Notes: generated by a model not told the origin, from the sequence alone. Positions 42,276 through 50,559 are shown, counted from the stretch's first letter. The stretch is DNA of 64,000 nt from Hyphomicrobiales bacterium (GCA_947455455.1 CANGOE010000003.1:1-64000), one strand, 5' to 3'. Made by a program: numbers and translations.

Positions 42276-43465
42276 CAAGTCCGACAAAACCGACAGCTTT
42301 GGATCATTTGCGCGTGCTGGATCTGACACGTGTCAGGGCAGGGCCGACCTGTTGCCGGATTCTGGCCGATTTCGGGGCCGATGTGATCAAGATCGAGGCC
42401 CCCGACGGGGTGGATCCGAATGAGGGCATGTCCGGTCCGCGTCTTGGCTATGACATGCAAAACCTGCATCGCAACAAGCGGTCGATCACCCTCAATTTGA
42501 AAAAGCCGGAAGGCCTGTCGGTCTTTATGGATCTGGTGCGCAAGGCCGATGTGGTGGTCGAAAACTACCGCCCCGATGTCAAAGACCGGATGGGCATCGA
42601 TTATGAATCCCTGAAATCGGTGAACCCGCGCATTATCCTGTGCTCGATTTCCGGTTTCGGGCAGGACGGGCCCTATCGCAACCGCGCCGGATTTGACCAG
42701 ATCGCCCAGGGCATGGGCGGGTTGATGTGGGTCACGGGCTTGCCCGAACAGGGGCCGGTGCGTGCAGGGATTGCGGTCGCCGATACATCGGCAGGGCTTT
42801 ATGCCGCAACCGGTATTCTGGTGGCGCTGGCGGAGCGCGAAAAATCCGGCCTTGGCCAATGGGTGCATACCTCTTTGTTGCAGGCCCAGATTGCCGTATG
42901 CGATTTTCAGGCGGCGCGCTGGCTGGTTGACCATGCCGTGCCGCCGCAAGCAGGCAATGACCATCCCTATTCAACCCCGATGGGGGTGCTGGCCACGATC
43001 GACGGGTATATCAATCTCGGTGTCGGTGGTGACGGCCAGTGGCAGGCCCTGTGCGCGGCCATGGAAAGGCCCGATCTGGCCGCTGATCCCGATTATCTGA
43101 CACAAACCGAGCGCTTCAAACACCGCCAGCAATTGATGCCGATCCTCGCAGAGATTTTTGCCACCGAGACCTCGGCCCATTGGCTCTCTTTGCTGGAACG
43201 GCACGGCGTGCCGTGCGGGCCGATCTATAAAATGGACGAGGTGTTTGCCGACCCGCAGGTCCGGCATCTGAAGATGGCCGAGAGCGTGGCCCATCCCGAT
43301 TTGGGCGAGATCGAACTGGTGGCACAACCGCTCGTCCTCTCGCGCACGCCGGCCGCCTTGATGTATCCTTTGCCAGCCAAAGGCGCACAGACCGAAGCTG
43401 TGTTGCGTGAGGCAGGCTATGATGACGACAGCATTTCCCGTTTGCGCCATGCGCAAGTGGTCTGA
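42272..43465 (+). CDS. CaiB/BaiF family (class III) CoA-transferase
   Basis: 397 residues, full length for the family. It opens LRVLDLTRVRAGPTCCRILA, followed by GADVIKIEAPDGVDP, NLHRNKRSITLNLKKPEGL and ADVVVENYRPDVKDRMGI. The catalytic Asp lies in NRAGFDQIAQGMGGLMWVTG and matches the formyl-CoA transferase nucleophile. It moves CoA between two carboxylic acids, giving the thioester substrate for the dehydrogenase and hydratase-like proteins of the operon. It overlaps the amidase stop by 4 bases; the next gene begins 15 bases on. Confidence 0.92.
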   Translation: MTSPTKPTALDHLRVLDLTRVRAGPTCCRILADFGADVIKIEAPDGVDPNEGMSGPRLGYDMQNLHRNKRSITLNLKKPEGLSVFMDLVRKADVVVENYRPDVKDRMGIDYESLKSVNPRIILCSISGFGQDGPYRNRAGFDQIAQGMGGLMWVTGLPEQGPVRAGIAVADTSAGLYAATGILVALAEREKSGLGQWVHTSLLQAQIAVCDFQAARWLVDHAVPPQAGNDHPYSTPMGVLATIDGYINLGVGGDGQWQALCAAMERPDLAADPDYLTQTERFKHRQQLMPILAEIFATETSAHWLSLLERHGVPCGPIYKMDEVFADPQVRHLKMAESVAHPDLGEIELVAQPLVLSRTPAALMYPLPAKGAQTEAVLREAGYDDDSISRLRHAQVV

Positions 43466-43480
43466 GCCGGAGAACCGTGG

Positions 43481-44323
43481 ATGAGCGATAGCCAGAGCGC
43501 CAAGATCCCAAAAGATCTGATCCAAAAAGACGCGTTGCCTGCCTGTCGCATCCGCTACGAGGTCGAGGGGGCCGTGGCCCGTCTGATTATCGACCAGCCG
43601 CAACGGATGAATGCCATGGCTTTGACCATGTGGGAGAGCCTGCCTGAATTGCTGGCGCGGGCCGAACAGGATCCGGCTGTTGTCTGCATTAGCGTGGAAG
43701 GCGAGGGCGAACGGGCTTTTTGTGCCGGCGCTGATATTTCGCAATTCGGTGATAACCGTTCGGGGGCCGATGCGGTTGCCCATTATGACAGGGCTGTGGA
43801 GGCGGGCAATCGGGCTTTGGCGGAAGTGTCCAAGCCGACTATTGCTGTCATTCGCGGCGTTTGCTTTGGCGGCGGTTTCGGACTGGCGCTGTGCTGTGAT
43901 TTGCGCATTGCGCGGGACGATGCCCGCTTCCGGATTCCTGCGGCCCGGCTGGGCCTCGGTTATGGTTTTGCCGGGACTGAATTGCTGGTGCGTAAACTCG
44001 GCATGGGTCCGGTCGCCGATCTTTTGTTGAGTGCGCGCATCATCGGAGCGGATGAGGCCAAAAGCATGGGCATTATCAATGCCCTGTTTGCCCGTGAGAG
44101 CTTCGAGCAGGAGGCCGCCGCCTATCTGGCGCGGATCGCCGCCAATGCGCCTATTACCCTGAAAGCCACCAAACGGGCTTTGATCGAACTCACGCGGAAC
44201 GAAACCGCACGCGACATCAGTGCTGTCGATGCCTTGGTCAGCCAAGCCTTTGCCAGTGCGGATTATCTGGAGGGCCAAGCGGCCTTTCGGGACAAACGGG
44301 ATCCGGTTTTCAAAGGAGCATAG
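43481..44323 (+). CDS. Crotonase-fold (enoyl-CoA hydratase/isomerase family) protein with altered active site
   Basis: 280 residues. The crotonase fold is clear: VARLIIDQPQRMNAMALTMW, the oxyanion-hole loop RAFCAGADISQFG, GVCFGGGFGLALCCDLRIA and ARLGLGYGFAGTELLVRKLG. Both catalytic glutamates of true enoyl-CoA hydratase are missing: GGGCEL-type is GGGFGL (Glu to Gly), and the Q-P-E site is I-P-A (Glu to Ala). It is therefore unlikely to be a simple hydratase. Other crotonase chemistry (isomerisation, hydrolysis, C-C cleavage) is possible. A 40-residue N-terminal extension precedes the fold. Confidence 0.85.
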   Translation: MSDSQSAKIPKDLIQKDALPACRIRYEVEGAVARLIIDQPQRMNAMALTMWESLPELLARAEQDPAVVCISVEGEGERAFCAGADISQFGDNRSGADAVAHYDRAVEAGNRALAEVSKPTIAVIRGVCFGGGFGLALCCDLRIARDDARFRIPAARLGLGYGFAGTELLVRKLGMGPVADLLLSARIIGADEAKSMGIINALFARESFEQEAAAYLARIAANAPITLKATKRALIELTRNETARDISAVDALVSQAFASADYLEGQAAFRDKRDPVFKGA

Positions 44324-44353
44324 TCGGATCACACTGGGGCAACAAAGGATAGG

Positions 44354-45346
44354 ATGATCAAGATGAAGCGTCGAAGCATTCTCAAGGCTACACTGGCTCT
44401 TTCCATGGCCAGCGCACTTCCTGCCGTCGCATTTGCACAGACGGCAGCCCTGAATCCGCCAGTCAGTCTGACCGTCGGCTACCAGAAGGTCGGACATCTG
44501 GCACCGATGATTCTGATTGCCGATGATCTGAAAAAGCAGGGTGTCGACATCAAGCTGGTTGAATTCGCCCGTTATGCCGATGCCCGCACCGCCTTGCTGG
44601 CCGGATCGCTGGATGTGGCCTCGATCGGTCCTGCCGATCTGGCGATTGCCCTGGCCAATGGCTCGACCAATCTGGTCGGGATCATGGGTGTCGGTTCCTC
44701 GCCCAAATATGTGATTGCCAAAAAGGGTCTGAAATTCGATTCATGGGATGACATCAAAGGCAAAAAGATAGCCATTGCGCCCGGTTCCGCCGTCTGGTTC
44801 CAGTTTGCCGCAACCCTGACCGAGAAGGGAATTCCCTATAATTCCTTCAATTCGGTCAATATTCAGGGTGGCGGGGCCAATTTCGATGCCGCTTTGGAAA
44901 AAGGCGAAGTCGATGCCATCGTGACATGGGAACCGTTTGAATCGATCCCGGTCATGAAGGGGTACGGTTATTTCGCCAAAAATCTTGATTATTCGATCTC
45001 CAAATCGGTCGGAGCCGAATTGGGCATGCTGGCGGCGAGCAAGGAGGTTGCCACCTCCAAGCGTGCGGCTGTCGAGCGCGTGGTCAATGCCTATGTCGCC
45101 AAGATGAAAGAGCTTGAGGCTTCGCCGGCCAAATTCGGCACGGCCATTGCCCAGTTGACGGGCCTTGAAGCCGATGTTTCGGCTGAAATTGCCAAAGTGA
45201 TCAAGCTCGGCCCGGTGATTACCCCGGACCAGATCAAGCGTCAGGCCAAGGCCTTCAATGAATTGGGCGTGATCCCGAAAGATGTGTCCGGTGACATTGA
45301 AAAATACTGGGATGCCAGTTTCCTCGATGCGGCCATGAAGAAATAA
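44354..45346 (+). CDS. ABC transporter substrate-binding protein, NMT1/SsuA type
   Basis: 330 residues, periplasmic. A signal peptide precedes AFAQTAALNP (basic MIKMKRR, then hydrophobic ILKATLALSMASALPAVA). The mature protein follows the NMT1/SsuA/TauA pattern: LTVGYQKVGHLAPMILIADD, GSLDVASIGPADLAIALANG, and GEVDAIVTWEPFESIPVMKG. The family binds sulphonates, nitrate, thiamine precursors, phthalates and other anions. Here it presumably captures the compound degraded by the operon. AAAGGATAGG serves as Shine-Dalgarno; start at 44354 or 44363. Confidence 0.9.
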   Translation: MIKMKRRSILKATLALSMASALPAVAFAQTAALNPPVSLTVGYQKVGHLAPMILIADDLKKQGVDIKLVEFARYADARTALLAGSLDVASIGPADLAIALANGSTNLVGIMGVGSSPKYVIAKKGLKFDSWDDIKGKKIAIAPGSAVWFQFAATLTEKGIPYNSFNSVNIQGGGANFDAALEKGEVDAIVTWEPFESIPVMKGYGYFAKNLDYSISKSVGAELGMLAASKEVATSKRAAVERVVNAYVAKMKELEASPAKFGTAIAQLTGLEADVSAEIAKVIKLGPVITPDQIKRQAKAFNELGVIPKDVSGDIEKYWDASFLDAAMKK

Positions 45347-45430
45347 GCATCGGGTCGTCATGACTAACCGGCGGGCGGATCATCCTGCCCGCCGGTGACT
45401 TGCCCGATCCATCGGGTTTTTGCGGGGGGT

Positions 45431-46282
45431 ATGATGTCGAAAGCCGAAAGCAAAACTGTGTCGCTGGTCCCGGCCCAATTATGGGGACGGTTGCGCAAAA
45501 CCGTGCTGGCACTGGTTCTGCCTGTCACACTCGTCTGGCTGTGGCAGTTGGCGGGCACCGACGGGGCGATTGCCGGAGGCGCTTTGCCGACACCGGACCG
45601 TGTCTGGGCGGCGTGGATGAAATGGGCTTTCGGCACCTCGACCTTCGGCCTCAATCCCTATATCGGCACATGGACGCAAAGCCTGTGGTTTTCTGCCGGA
45701 CGGGTGGTCTACGGTTTTGCGATAGCGATTGCGGTGGGCGTGCCGATCGGCATGATCATCGGCTGGTCCAAACTGGCTTCGGCGATGATCGACCCGACCA
45801 TCCAGTGGTTGCGGCCGGTGCCGATTACCGCATGGTTGCCGATTTCCATTGCGATTTTCGGGATTCGTGATTTCGGTGCGGTGTTTCTGATCACCATCGG
45901 GGCGTTCTATCCGATTGTCATCAACACAACCCAAGGCACGCGCGATGTCGATAAAAACTGGATCCGCGCCGCGCTGATGATGGGGGCGGGACAGCGCGAT
46001 GTTCTGACCCGTGTGGTTCTGCCTGCGGCCTTGCCGTCGATTTTTACCGGATTGCGGATCGGTCTGGGGATCGCCTGGACGGCGGTGATCGTGTCAGAGA
46101 TGGTGGCGGTCAAATCCGGTCTCGGTTACGTCCTGTGGGATGCCTATTATGTCGGGCGGATGGATATTGTGATCGCCGATATGGTGTCGATCGGTCTGAT
46201 GGGCTTTTTGTCCGATCTGCTGATCGTTTCCATTGAAATCTGGGCGCTGCGCTGGCGTCGCCTGCAATCTTTCGACGCTTGA
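45431..46282 (+). CDS. ABC transporter permease, SsuC/TauC type
   Basis: 283 residues with about six transmembrane segments. It has the permease loop GAGQRDVLTRVVLPAALPSIFTGLRIGLG and the SsuC-like opening LPTPDRVWAAWMKW. The start at 45431 is selected for GGGGGG just before it; an upstream start at 45395 adds 12 residues. It builds the importer with the neighbouring binding protein and ATPase. Confidence 0.92.
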   Translation: MMSKAESKTVSLVPAQLWGRLRKTVLALVLPVTLVWLWQLAGTDGAIAGGALPTPDRVWAAWMKWAFGTSTFGLNPYIGTWTQSLWFSAGRVVYGFAIAIAVGVPIGMIIGWSKLASAMIDPTIQWLRPVPITAWLPISIAIFGIRDFGAVFLITIGAFYPIVINTTQGTRDVDKNWIRAALMMGAGQRDVLTRVVLPAALPSIFTGLRIGLGIAWTAVIVSEMVAVKSGLGYVLWDAYYVGRMDIVIADMVSIGLMGFLSDLLIVSIEIWALRWRRLQSFDA

Positions 46283-46290
46283 GCAGGGCC

Positions 46291-47055
46291 ATGGTGATGA
46301 TCAACTTTTCAAAAGTCTCGAAGGTCTATGGCGGTGCGCAGGGTGTGCGGGCGCTGGATCAGGTCGATTTCAGTGTGGCCGAGGGCGAATTTGTCGCTTT
46401 GCTCGGCCCCTCCGGTTGCGGCAAATCCACCTTGCTCAATCTCGTCGCCGGTTTCGAAAAACTGACCGAGGGCGAGATGCTGTTTGACGGACAGGCCGTA
46501 TCGCGGCCCGGTCCCGATCGCGGTGTGGTGTTTCAGGAAGCCTCGCTTCTGCCCTGGTTGACGGTGTGGGAGAATGTGGTGTTCGGCCCGAAAGTGCAGG
46601 GCCTGATGCGCAATGAATATGAGCCGCGCGCCCATGAGATCCTGAAAATTGTCGGGTTGGAGGCCTTCCACAAGGCGCTTCCGGTGCAATTATCGGGCGG
46701 GATGCGCCAGCGTGTCGGCATTGCGCGCGCTTTGGTGATGCAACCCAAAGCCCTGTTGATGGACGAGCCATTCGGAGCGCTGGATGCCCAGACCCGCCTG
46801 TCGATGCAACAGCTGTTGCTGGAGGTGTGGCAGAGGCTGAAAACCACCGTGCTGTTCGTCACCCATGATATCGACGAGGCGATTTTGCTGGCCGACCGTG
46901 TCTGCGTAATGACCGCCAGACCGGGCCGCATCACCAAGGAAATTCCGATTGATTTGCGCCGTCCGCGTTCGATCGACGATCTGACCAACAGTGAGTTTAC
47001 CCACTTCAAGGCGCAGATCATGACCGAAATGCGCGGTGCCCATGATCCGCATTGA
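46291..47055 (+). CDS. ABC transporter ATP-binding protein, SsuB/TauB type
   Basis: 254 residues. Motifs in order: Walker A LLGPSGCGKSTLLNLVAG, Q-loop VVFQEASLLPWLTVWENV (a family-typical segment), signature LSGGMRQRVGIARALV, Walker B ALLMDEPFGALDAQTR and the switch His VTHDIDEAI. It energises the import system at the cytoplasmic side. The start is 8 bases after the permease stop; ATG at 46297 is an alternative. Confidence 0.92.
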   Translation: MVMINFSKVSKVYGGAQGVRALDQVDFSVAEGEFVALLGPSGCGKSTLLNLVAGFEKLTEGEMLFDGQAVSRPGPDRGVVFQEASLLPWLTVWENVVFGPKVQGLMRNEYEPRAHEILKIVGLEAFHKALPVQLSGGMRQRVGIARALVMQPKALLMDEPFGALDAQTRLSMQQLLLEVWQRLKTTVLFVTHDIDEAILLADRVCVMTARPGRITKEIPIDLRRPRSIDDLTNSEFTHFKAQIMTEMRGAHDPH

Positions 47056-47071
47056 TAAAGGAGTCTGATTG

Positions 47072-47947
47072 GTGGCCAATCCTCGTATTCCCTATGTGAT
47101 GTCGTCCGAACATCCCAAATTGCCGCCGATGCAGGGCAAGCGCATTTTGGTGCATCTGGTGGTCAATGTCGAACACTGGCAGTTCGACCATGCCATGCCG
47201 CGCACCATCATCACCCCGCCGCATGGCCGCGAAACCGTGCCCGATGTGCCCAATTTCTCGTGGGCCGATTACGGCATGCGCGCCGGCATGCCCCGCCTTC
47301 TGGATCTGATCACCTCGCGCGGTCTGCCTGCCTCCACCAGCTTCAACGCCGGTGTGATCGATGCCTATCCGCAAGCCGCCGCGGCGATGCGCGATGCGGG
47401 CTGGGAATTTATCGGCCATGGCATGCACCAAAAAGCCACCAACCATGTCGAAGGCGGGGAGGCGGCGCTGGTGCGGGCCTGTCTCGACAAGATCGAGGGC
47501 TTTACCGGCAAGCGTCCGCGCGGCTGGCTGTCGCCCGGCTTGCGCGAAACGGTTGATACGCCCGATGTTTTGAAGACGGCGGGGCTGGATTATGTCTGTG
47601 ATTGGGTGGTCGATGATGTGCCCAACTGGATGAACACCACCTCCGGCCCGCTGATGGCCATGCCTTACAATCTCGAAATCAACGATTCCATCGTCTATGC
47701 GATCGAGCGCCACGCCACCGGCGAAATGCTCAAGCGTCTGGCCTTTACGCTGGAGCAATTCGAGCAGGAAAGCCGTGACACCGTGCGCGTGCTGGCGATT
47801 GGCCTGCATCCGCATCTGATTGCGGTTCCGCACCGCATCCATGAATTGGCGGGCATGCTCGATCTGTTGATGGCCAGCAAAAACACTATTTTCACCACCG
47901 GCGAAGGCATTTGCGACTGGTATGCGCAAGCCTGTCCCGCCCGCTAA
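47072..47947 (+). CDS. Polysaccharide deacetylase-like (PuuE/allantoinase-type) hydrolase
   Basis: 291 residues. It belongs to the NodB-like deacetylase superfamily: KRILVHLVVNVEHWQFD near the start, GMPRLLDLITSRGLPASTSF, the YPQAAAAMRDAGWEFIGHGM segment and RPRGWLSPGLRETVDTPDVL. The classical metal-binding Asp-Asp pair (TFDDG) is not present, as in the cofactor-independent PuuE allantoinase group. Such enzymes open cyclic amides or ureas. Placed between the transporter genes and an SDR, it may open a nitrogen ring in the pathway. The start is the GTG at 47072 or the TTG at 47069, both after AAGGAG. Confidence 0.8.
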   Translation: MANPRIPYVMSSEHPKLPPMQGKRILVHLVVNVEHWQFDHAMPRTIITPPHGRETVPDVPNFSWADYGMRAGMPRLLDLITSRGLPASTSFNAGVIDAYPQAAAAMRDAGWEFIGHGMHQKATNHVEGGEAALVRACLDKIEGFTGKRPRGWLSPGLRETVDTPDVLKTAGLDYVCDWVVDDVPNWMNTTSGPLMAMPYNLEINDSIVYAIERHATGEMLKRLAFTLEQFEQESRDTVRVLAIGLHPHLIAVPHRIHELAGMLDLLMASKNTIFTTGEGICDWYAQACPAR

Positions 47948-47954
47948 GGATGTT

Positions 47955-48725
47955 ATGATGGACCTTCAACTTTCCAATCGCCATGTGCTGATCACCGGTG
48001 GCTCCAAGGGAATCGGTCTGGCCTGTGCGCGCACCTATCTGGAGGCCGGTTGCTCGGTCACACTGGTGGCGCGCGATGCCGGACAGCTCGAACAGGCCAA
48101 ATCCAGCCTCAAAGCCCCCGACAAGGTCCGCATCATCCCTGTCGATCTGTCTCAGGATCAGGAGCGCGAGCGCGTCTACCATCTGGTGCGCGATGTCGAT
48201 ATTCTGGTCAACAATGCCGGTGCGATCCCCGGCGGTGGCCTGCTCGATCTGTCGATGGCCCGCTGGGAGCAGGCCTGGGCGCTGAAAGTGCTGGGCTATA
48301 TCCATCTGACCCAACTCTATCTGGCCGATATGAAAGCCCGCCAAAGCGGCATCATTTGCAACATCATCGGGTCGGCGGGACGCAATCCGCGCTATGATTA
48401 TGTTTGCGGAGCGACAGGCAATGCGGCGCTGATGGCCTTTACCTCGGCGATTGGCGGCAAATCGGTGGATTGGGGGGTGCGGGTGTTCGGCATCAACCCG
48501 TCCCCGACCAAAACCGACCGGATGATCACATTGTCCAAAGCCAAGGCCAAGGATTTGTGGGGCGATGAAAGCCGCTGGCAGGAGGTGCCTGCCGACCGGC
48601 CGCTGGGGCGGATGATCGAGCCGGAGGAAATCGCCCATATGGCGGCTTTTCTGTCCTCGCCGGCCTGCGGCTATGTCAGCGGGACGGTGGTTGATGTGGA
48701 TGGCGGACTTTCGTTCAGGGGATGA
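47955..48725 (+). CDS. SDR-fold protein lacking the catalytic Tyr and Lys
   Basis: 256 residues. The nucleotide motif is intact (VLITGGSKGIGLACARTYLE) and NNAG is present (ILVNNAGAIPGGGL). In the catalytic region the Ser remains (CNIIGSAGRNPRYDY), but the YxxxK position reads VCGATGNAALMAF, aligning Gly and Asn with the catalytic Tyr and Lys. The following FGINPSPTKTDRMI stands for the usual N-P-G-x-x-x-T. It may be an enzyme with different catalytic residues or a binding protein. The start is ATG at 47955 or 47958 (AAGGA upstream). The stop overlaps the MaoC start (ATGA). Confidence 0.85.
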   Translation: MMDLQLSNRHVLITGGSKGIGLACARTYLEAGCSVTLVARDAGQLEQAKSSLKAPDKVRIIPVDLSQDQERERVYHLVRDVDILVNNAGAIPGGGLLDLSMARWEQAWALKVLGYIHLTQLYLADMKARQSGIICNIIGSAGRNPRYDYVCGATGNAALMAFTSAIGGKSVDWGVRVFGINPSPTKTDRMITLSKAKAKDLWGDESRWQEVPADRPLGRMIEPEEIAHMAAFLSSPACGYVSGTVVDVDGGLSFRG

Positions 48726-49234
48726 AGATGACAATCAAAGCAGGCTGGAACGGGCGGTTTTTCGAGGATTTTACGGTTGGTGATGTCTATAAACATCCCT
48801 TGGGCCGCACGATCACGGCAACCGACAATGCATGGTTCACCATGCTCACGCTCAACACCGCCCATCCCCATTATGATGCCAATTATGCGGCCCATACCGC
48901 TTTTGGCAAACCGCTGGTCAATTCCTGTTTCACCCTGTCACTCGTTACCGGCCAATCGGTCACCGATGTGTCGCAAAATGTGTTCGCCAATCTGGGTTGG
49001 GACGAGGTGCGTCTGCCCAATCCGGTCTATGAGGGCGATACGATCTATGCCGAAAGCGAGGTGCTGGAGTTGCGCCCTTCCGGTTCGCGGCCCGAATTGG
49101 GGATCGTGACCATCAAAACCATCGGATACAATCAGGACGGGACCATTGTTGTCAGTTTCAAGCGCACTTTGATGGTGTATCGCCAAGGTCAGGGACCGGG
49201 CGGCAAGTATCGGCCGGAACCAAAACGCGGATAA
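48722..49234 (+). CDS. MaoC family dehydratase (mesaconyl/methylmalyl-CoA hydratase-like)
   Basis: 170 residues, single hot-dog fold. The sequence opens GWNGRFFEDFTVGDVYKHPL and has the hydratase helix TMLTLNTAHPHYDANYAAHT and FGKPLVNSCFTLSLVTGQSV. The common MaoC pair D-x-x-x-x-H reads N-T-A-H-P-H, with Asn at the Asp position. This matches the mesaconyl-CoA hydratase/beta-methylmalyl-CoA dehydratase subgroup, as I recall it. It is the most likely hydratase of the operon since the crotonase lacks its glutamates. Last gene; no thiolase or thioesterase follows. Confidence 0.87.
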   Translation: MKMTIKAGWNGRFFEDFTVGDVYKHPLGRTITATDNAWFTMLTLNTAHPHYDANYAAHTAFGKPLVNSCFTLSLVTGQSVTDVSQNVFANLGWDEVRLPNPVYEGDTIYAESEVLELRPSGSRPELGIVTIKTIGYNQDGTIVVSFKRTLMVYRQGQGPGGKYRPEPKRG

Positions 49235-49273
49235 ACAGCCGATCCAGCAATGCCTTCTTGCGGTTTTGGAGGA

Positions 49274-49287
49274 TTGATTTGCATCAA
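49274..49287. promoter_or_regulatory. Perfect FNR/FixK-type box upstream of the universal stress gene
   Basis: TTGATTTGCATCAA fully matches TTGAT-N4-ATCAA, and the symmetry extends by one base each side (A...T). It lies 82 bases before the start at 49370. It indicates control by an FNR/FixK/Anr-type regulator, expected to activate under low oxygen. No such regulator gene is in the window. Confidence 0.7.
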
Positions 49288-49369
49288 TGCCACTAGCCGC
49301 AGGATAGGCAACACTCTAGCATATGTTCAAAGACGGGTTTGATGCCCGTTTCAAGCGTGGAGGCAAGTG

Positions 49370-50155
49370 ATGTCGATCAAAAATGTGCTGGTGATTGTTT
49401 CTGCCGCTGAAGAAGACAATGCCTGTTTGCGCATGGCCTTTGCCATTGCCGAACAGCATCAGGCCAAAGTGGCCGCTCTCTATGTCAAGCCGGTTGTGGC
49501 CGTTTATTCGGATGGCATGGGCTTTGATATGACCCCCAGCATCATCGAGGCCCAGCAGACCTATCTGGATTCTGCCGCCAAGAAGGCCGAGGAGGCCACC
49601 AAGGCACAGGCCGCCAAGGCACAATGCCCGATCGAATGGCGTTGCGAGGAGGGCGATGAACAATTGGTTGCCGCCAGCCATGCCCATTATGCCGATCTTG
49701 TGCTTGCAACCCCCGACACGGCCCGCGATTTGATGTTTGTGGCCGGTGTGCCGGTGATTGCCGTGCCATCGCAGACCCCGCCCGCCAGCCCCAAATCCAT
49801 TCTTGTGGCTTGGAACGGGTCACGGGAATCCGCCCGCGCCGTCCACGATTCGATGGAATTCCTGAGTGCCGCCGAACAGGTGATTGTCGCCGTGATCGAT
49901 CCGCCGGCCGGAAGCCAGATCGGCGAGGACATTGCCGCCCTGATCGCCAGCCATGGCGGCAAGGTCGATGTGCGTGAAATGCTGTCGGGCGGACAGAATA
50001 TCGGCTCTTTGTTGCTCAAGGAAGCCAAGGCCAATGGCGTTTCAATGATTGTGATGGGCGGCTATGGCCATTCACGGTTCCGCGAATGGGTGCTGGGCGG
50101 CGTGACAGACCAGATCCTGTCCGACTCCGGCCTTCCAGTGTTGCTGTCGCACTGA
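49370..50155 (+). CDS. Universal stress protein, two-domain
   Basis: 261 residues with two UspA domains. The first begins IKNVLVIVSAAEEDNACLRM; the second opens PKSILVAWNGSRESARAVHD and ends with the ATP-binding G-2x-G-9x-G-S/T-type loop IVMGGYGHSRFREWVLGGVT. USPs of this type help survival under starvation or low oxygen. The ATG at 49370 follows GTGGAGG at a good distance. The FNR-type site upstream is consistent with low-oxygen induction. A strong terminator follows. Confidence 0.88.
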   Translation: MSIKNVLVIVSAAEEDNACLRMAFAIAEQHQAKVAALYVKPVVAVYSDGMGFDMTPSIIEAQQTYLDSAAKKAEEATKAQAAKAQCPIEWRCEEGDEQLVAASHAHYADLVLATPDTARDLMFVAGVPVIAVPSQTPPASPKSILVAWNGSRESARAVHDSMEFLSAAEQVIVAVIDPPAGSQIGEDIAALIASHGGKVDVREMLSGGQNIGSLLLKEAKANGVSMIVMGGYGHSRFREWVLGGVTDQILSDSGLPVLLSH

Positions 50156-50174
50156 CTTTTGTTTGAAACGTCAC

Positions 50175-50202
50175 AAAAGCGGGGTTTTTGCCCCGCTTTT
50201 TT
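50175..50202. terminator. Rho-independent terminator after the stress protein gene
   Basis: Perfect 10-bp stem AAAAGCGGGG/CCCCGCTTTT with a TTTTTG loop and further T residues. Confidence 0.93.
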
Positions 50203-50290
50203 GTTGGCCAATTCTCATGGCGGTATAAACGGATTGGCAAATTCAAATTTGAGGGTATTTTACAGGCTTGATTTGACGGGATGTTTGTCC

Positions 50291-50551
50291 ATGCCAACGA
50301 TCAGTGCATTTTATGGCATCCTCATTCGGATGTTTTTTAACGATCACGAACCAGCGCATTTTCATGTGCAATATGCGGAATATCAGGCCACGGTAGACAT
50401 TGCTTTACTCAAGATTGCCATTGGTGAATTGCCTCGCCGAGCACAGGAACTCGTGCTTGATTGGGCGGAACTGCATCAGCAAGAATTCCTGGATGATTGG
50501 CGATTGTGCATGAACAAGCAACAGCCCAATCCGATTGCTCCTTTGAAGTGA
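50291..50551 (+). CDS. DUF4160 family protein
   Basis: 86 residues. It begins MPTISAFYGILIRMFFNDHE and continues PAHFHVQYAEYQATVDI, the invariant start of DUF4160 (P-T-I-x-x-F-x-G-I-x-I-x-M-F/Y-x-x-E-H-x-P-x-H-F-H-V). These proteins occur almost always beside a DUF2442 gene, as here, and such pairs have been proposed to be toxin-antitoxin-like, without firm proof that I can cite. Start at 50291 with GGGATG upstream. The gene is separated from the DUF2442 gene by 8 bases. Confidence 0.85.
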   Translation: MPTISAFYGILIRMFFNDHEPAHFHVQYAEYQATVDIALLKIAIGELPRRAQELVLDWAELHQQEFLDDWRLCMNKQQPNPIAPLK

Positions 50552-50559
50552 GGCCAACC

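Noticed and set aside
42971..44497. 508-residue minus-strand ORF across the CoA-transferase and crotonase genes
   Set aside because: It crosses two well-supported plus-strand genes and has no recognisable domain.
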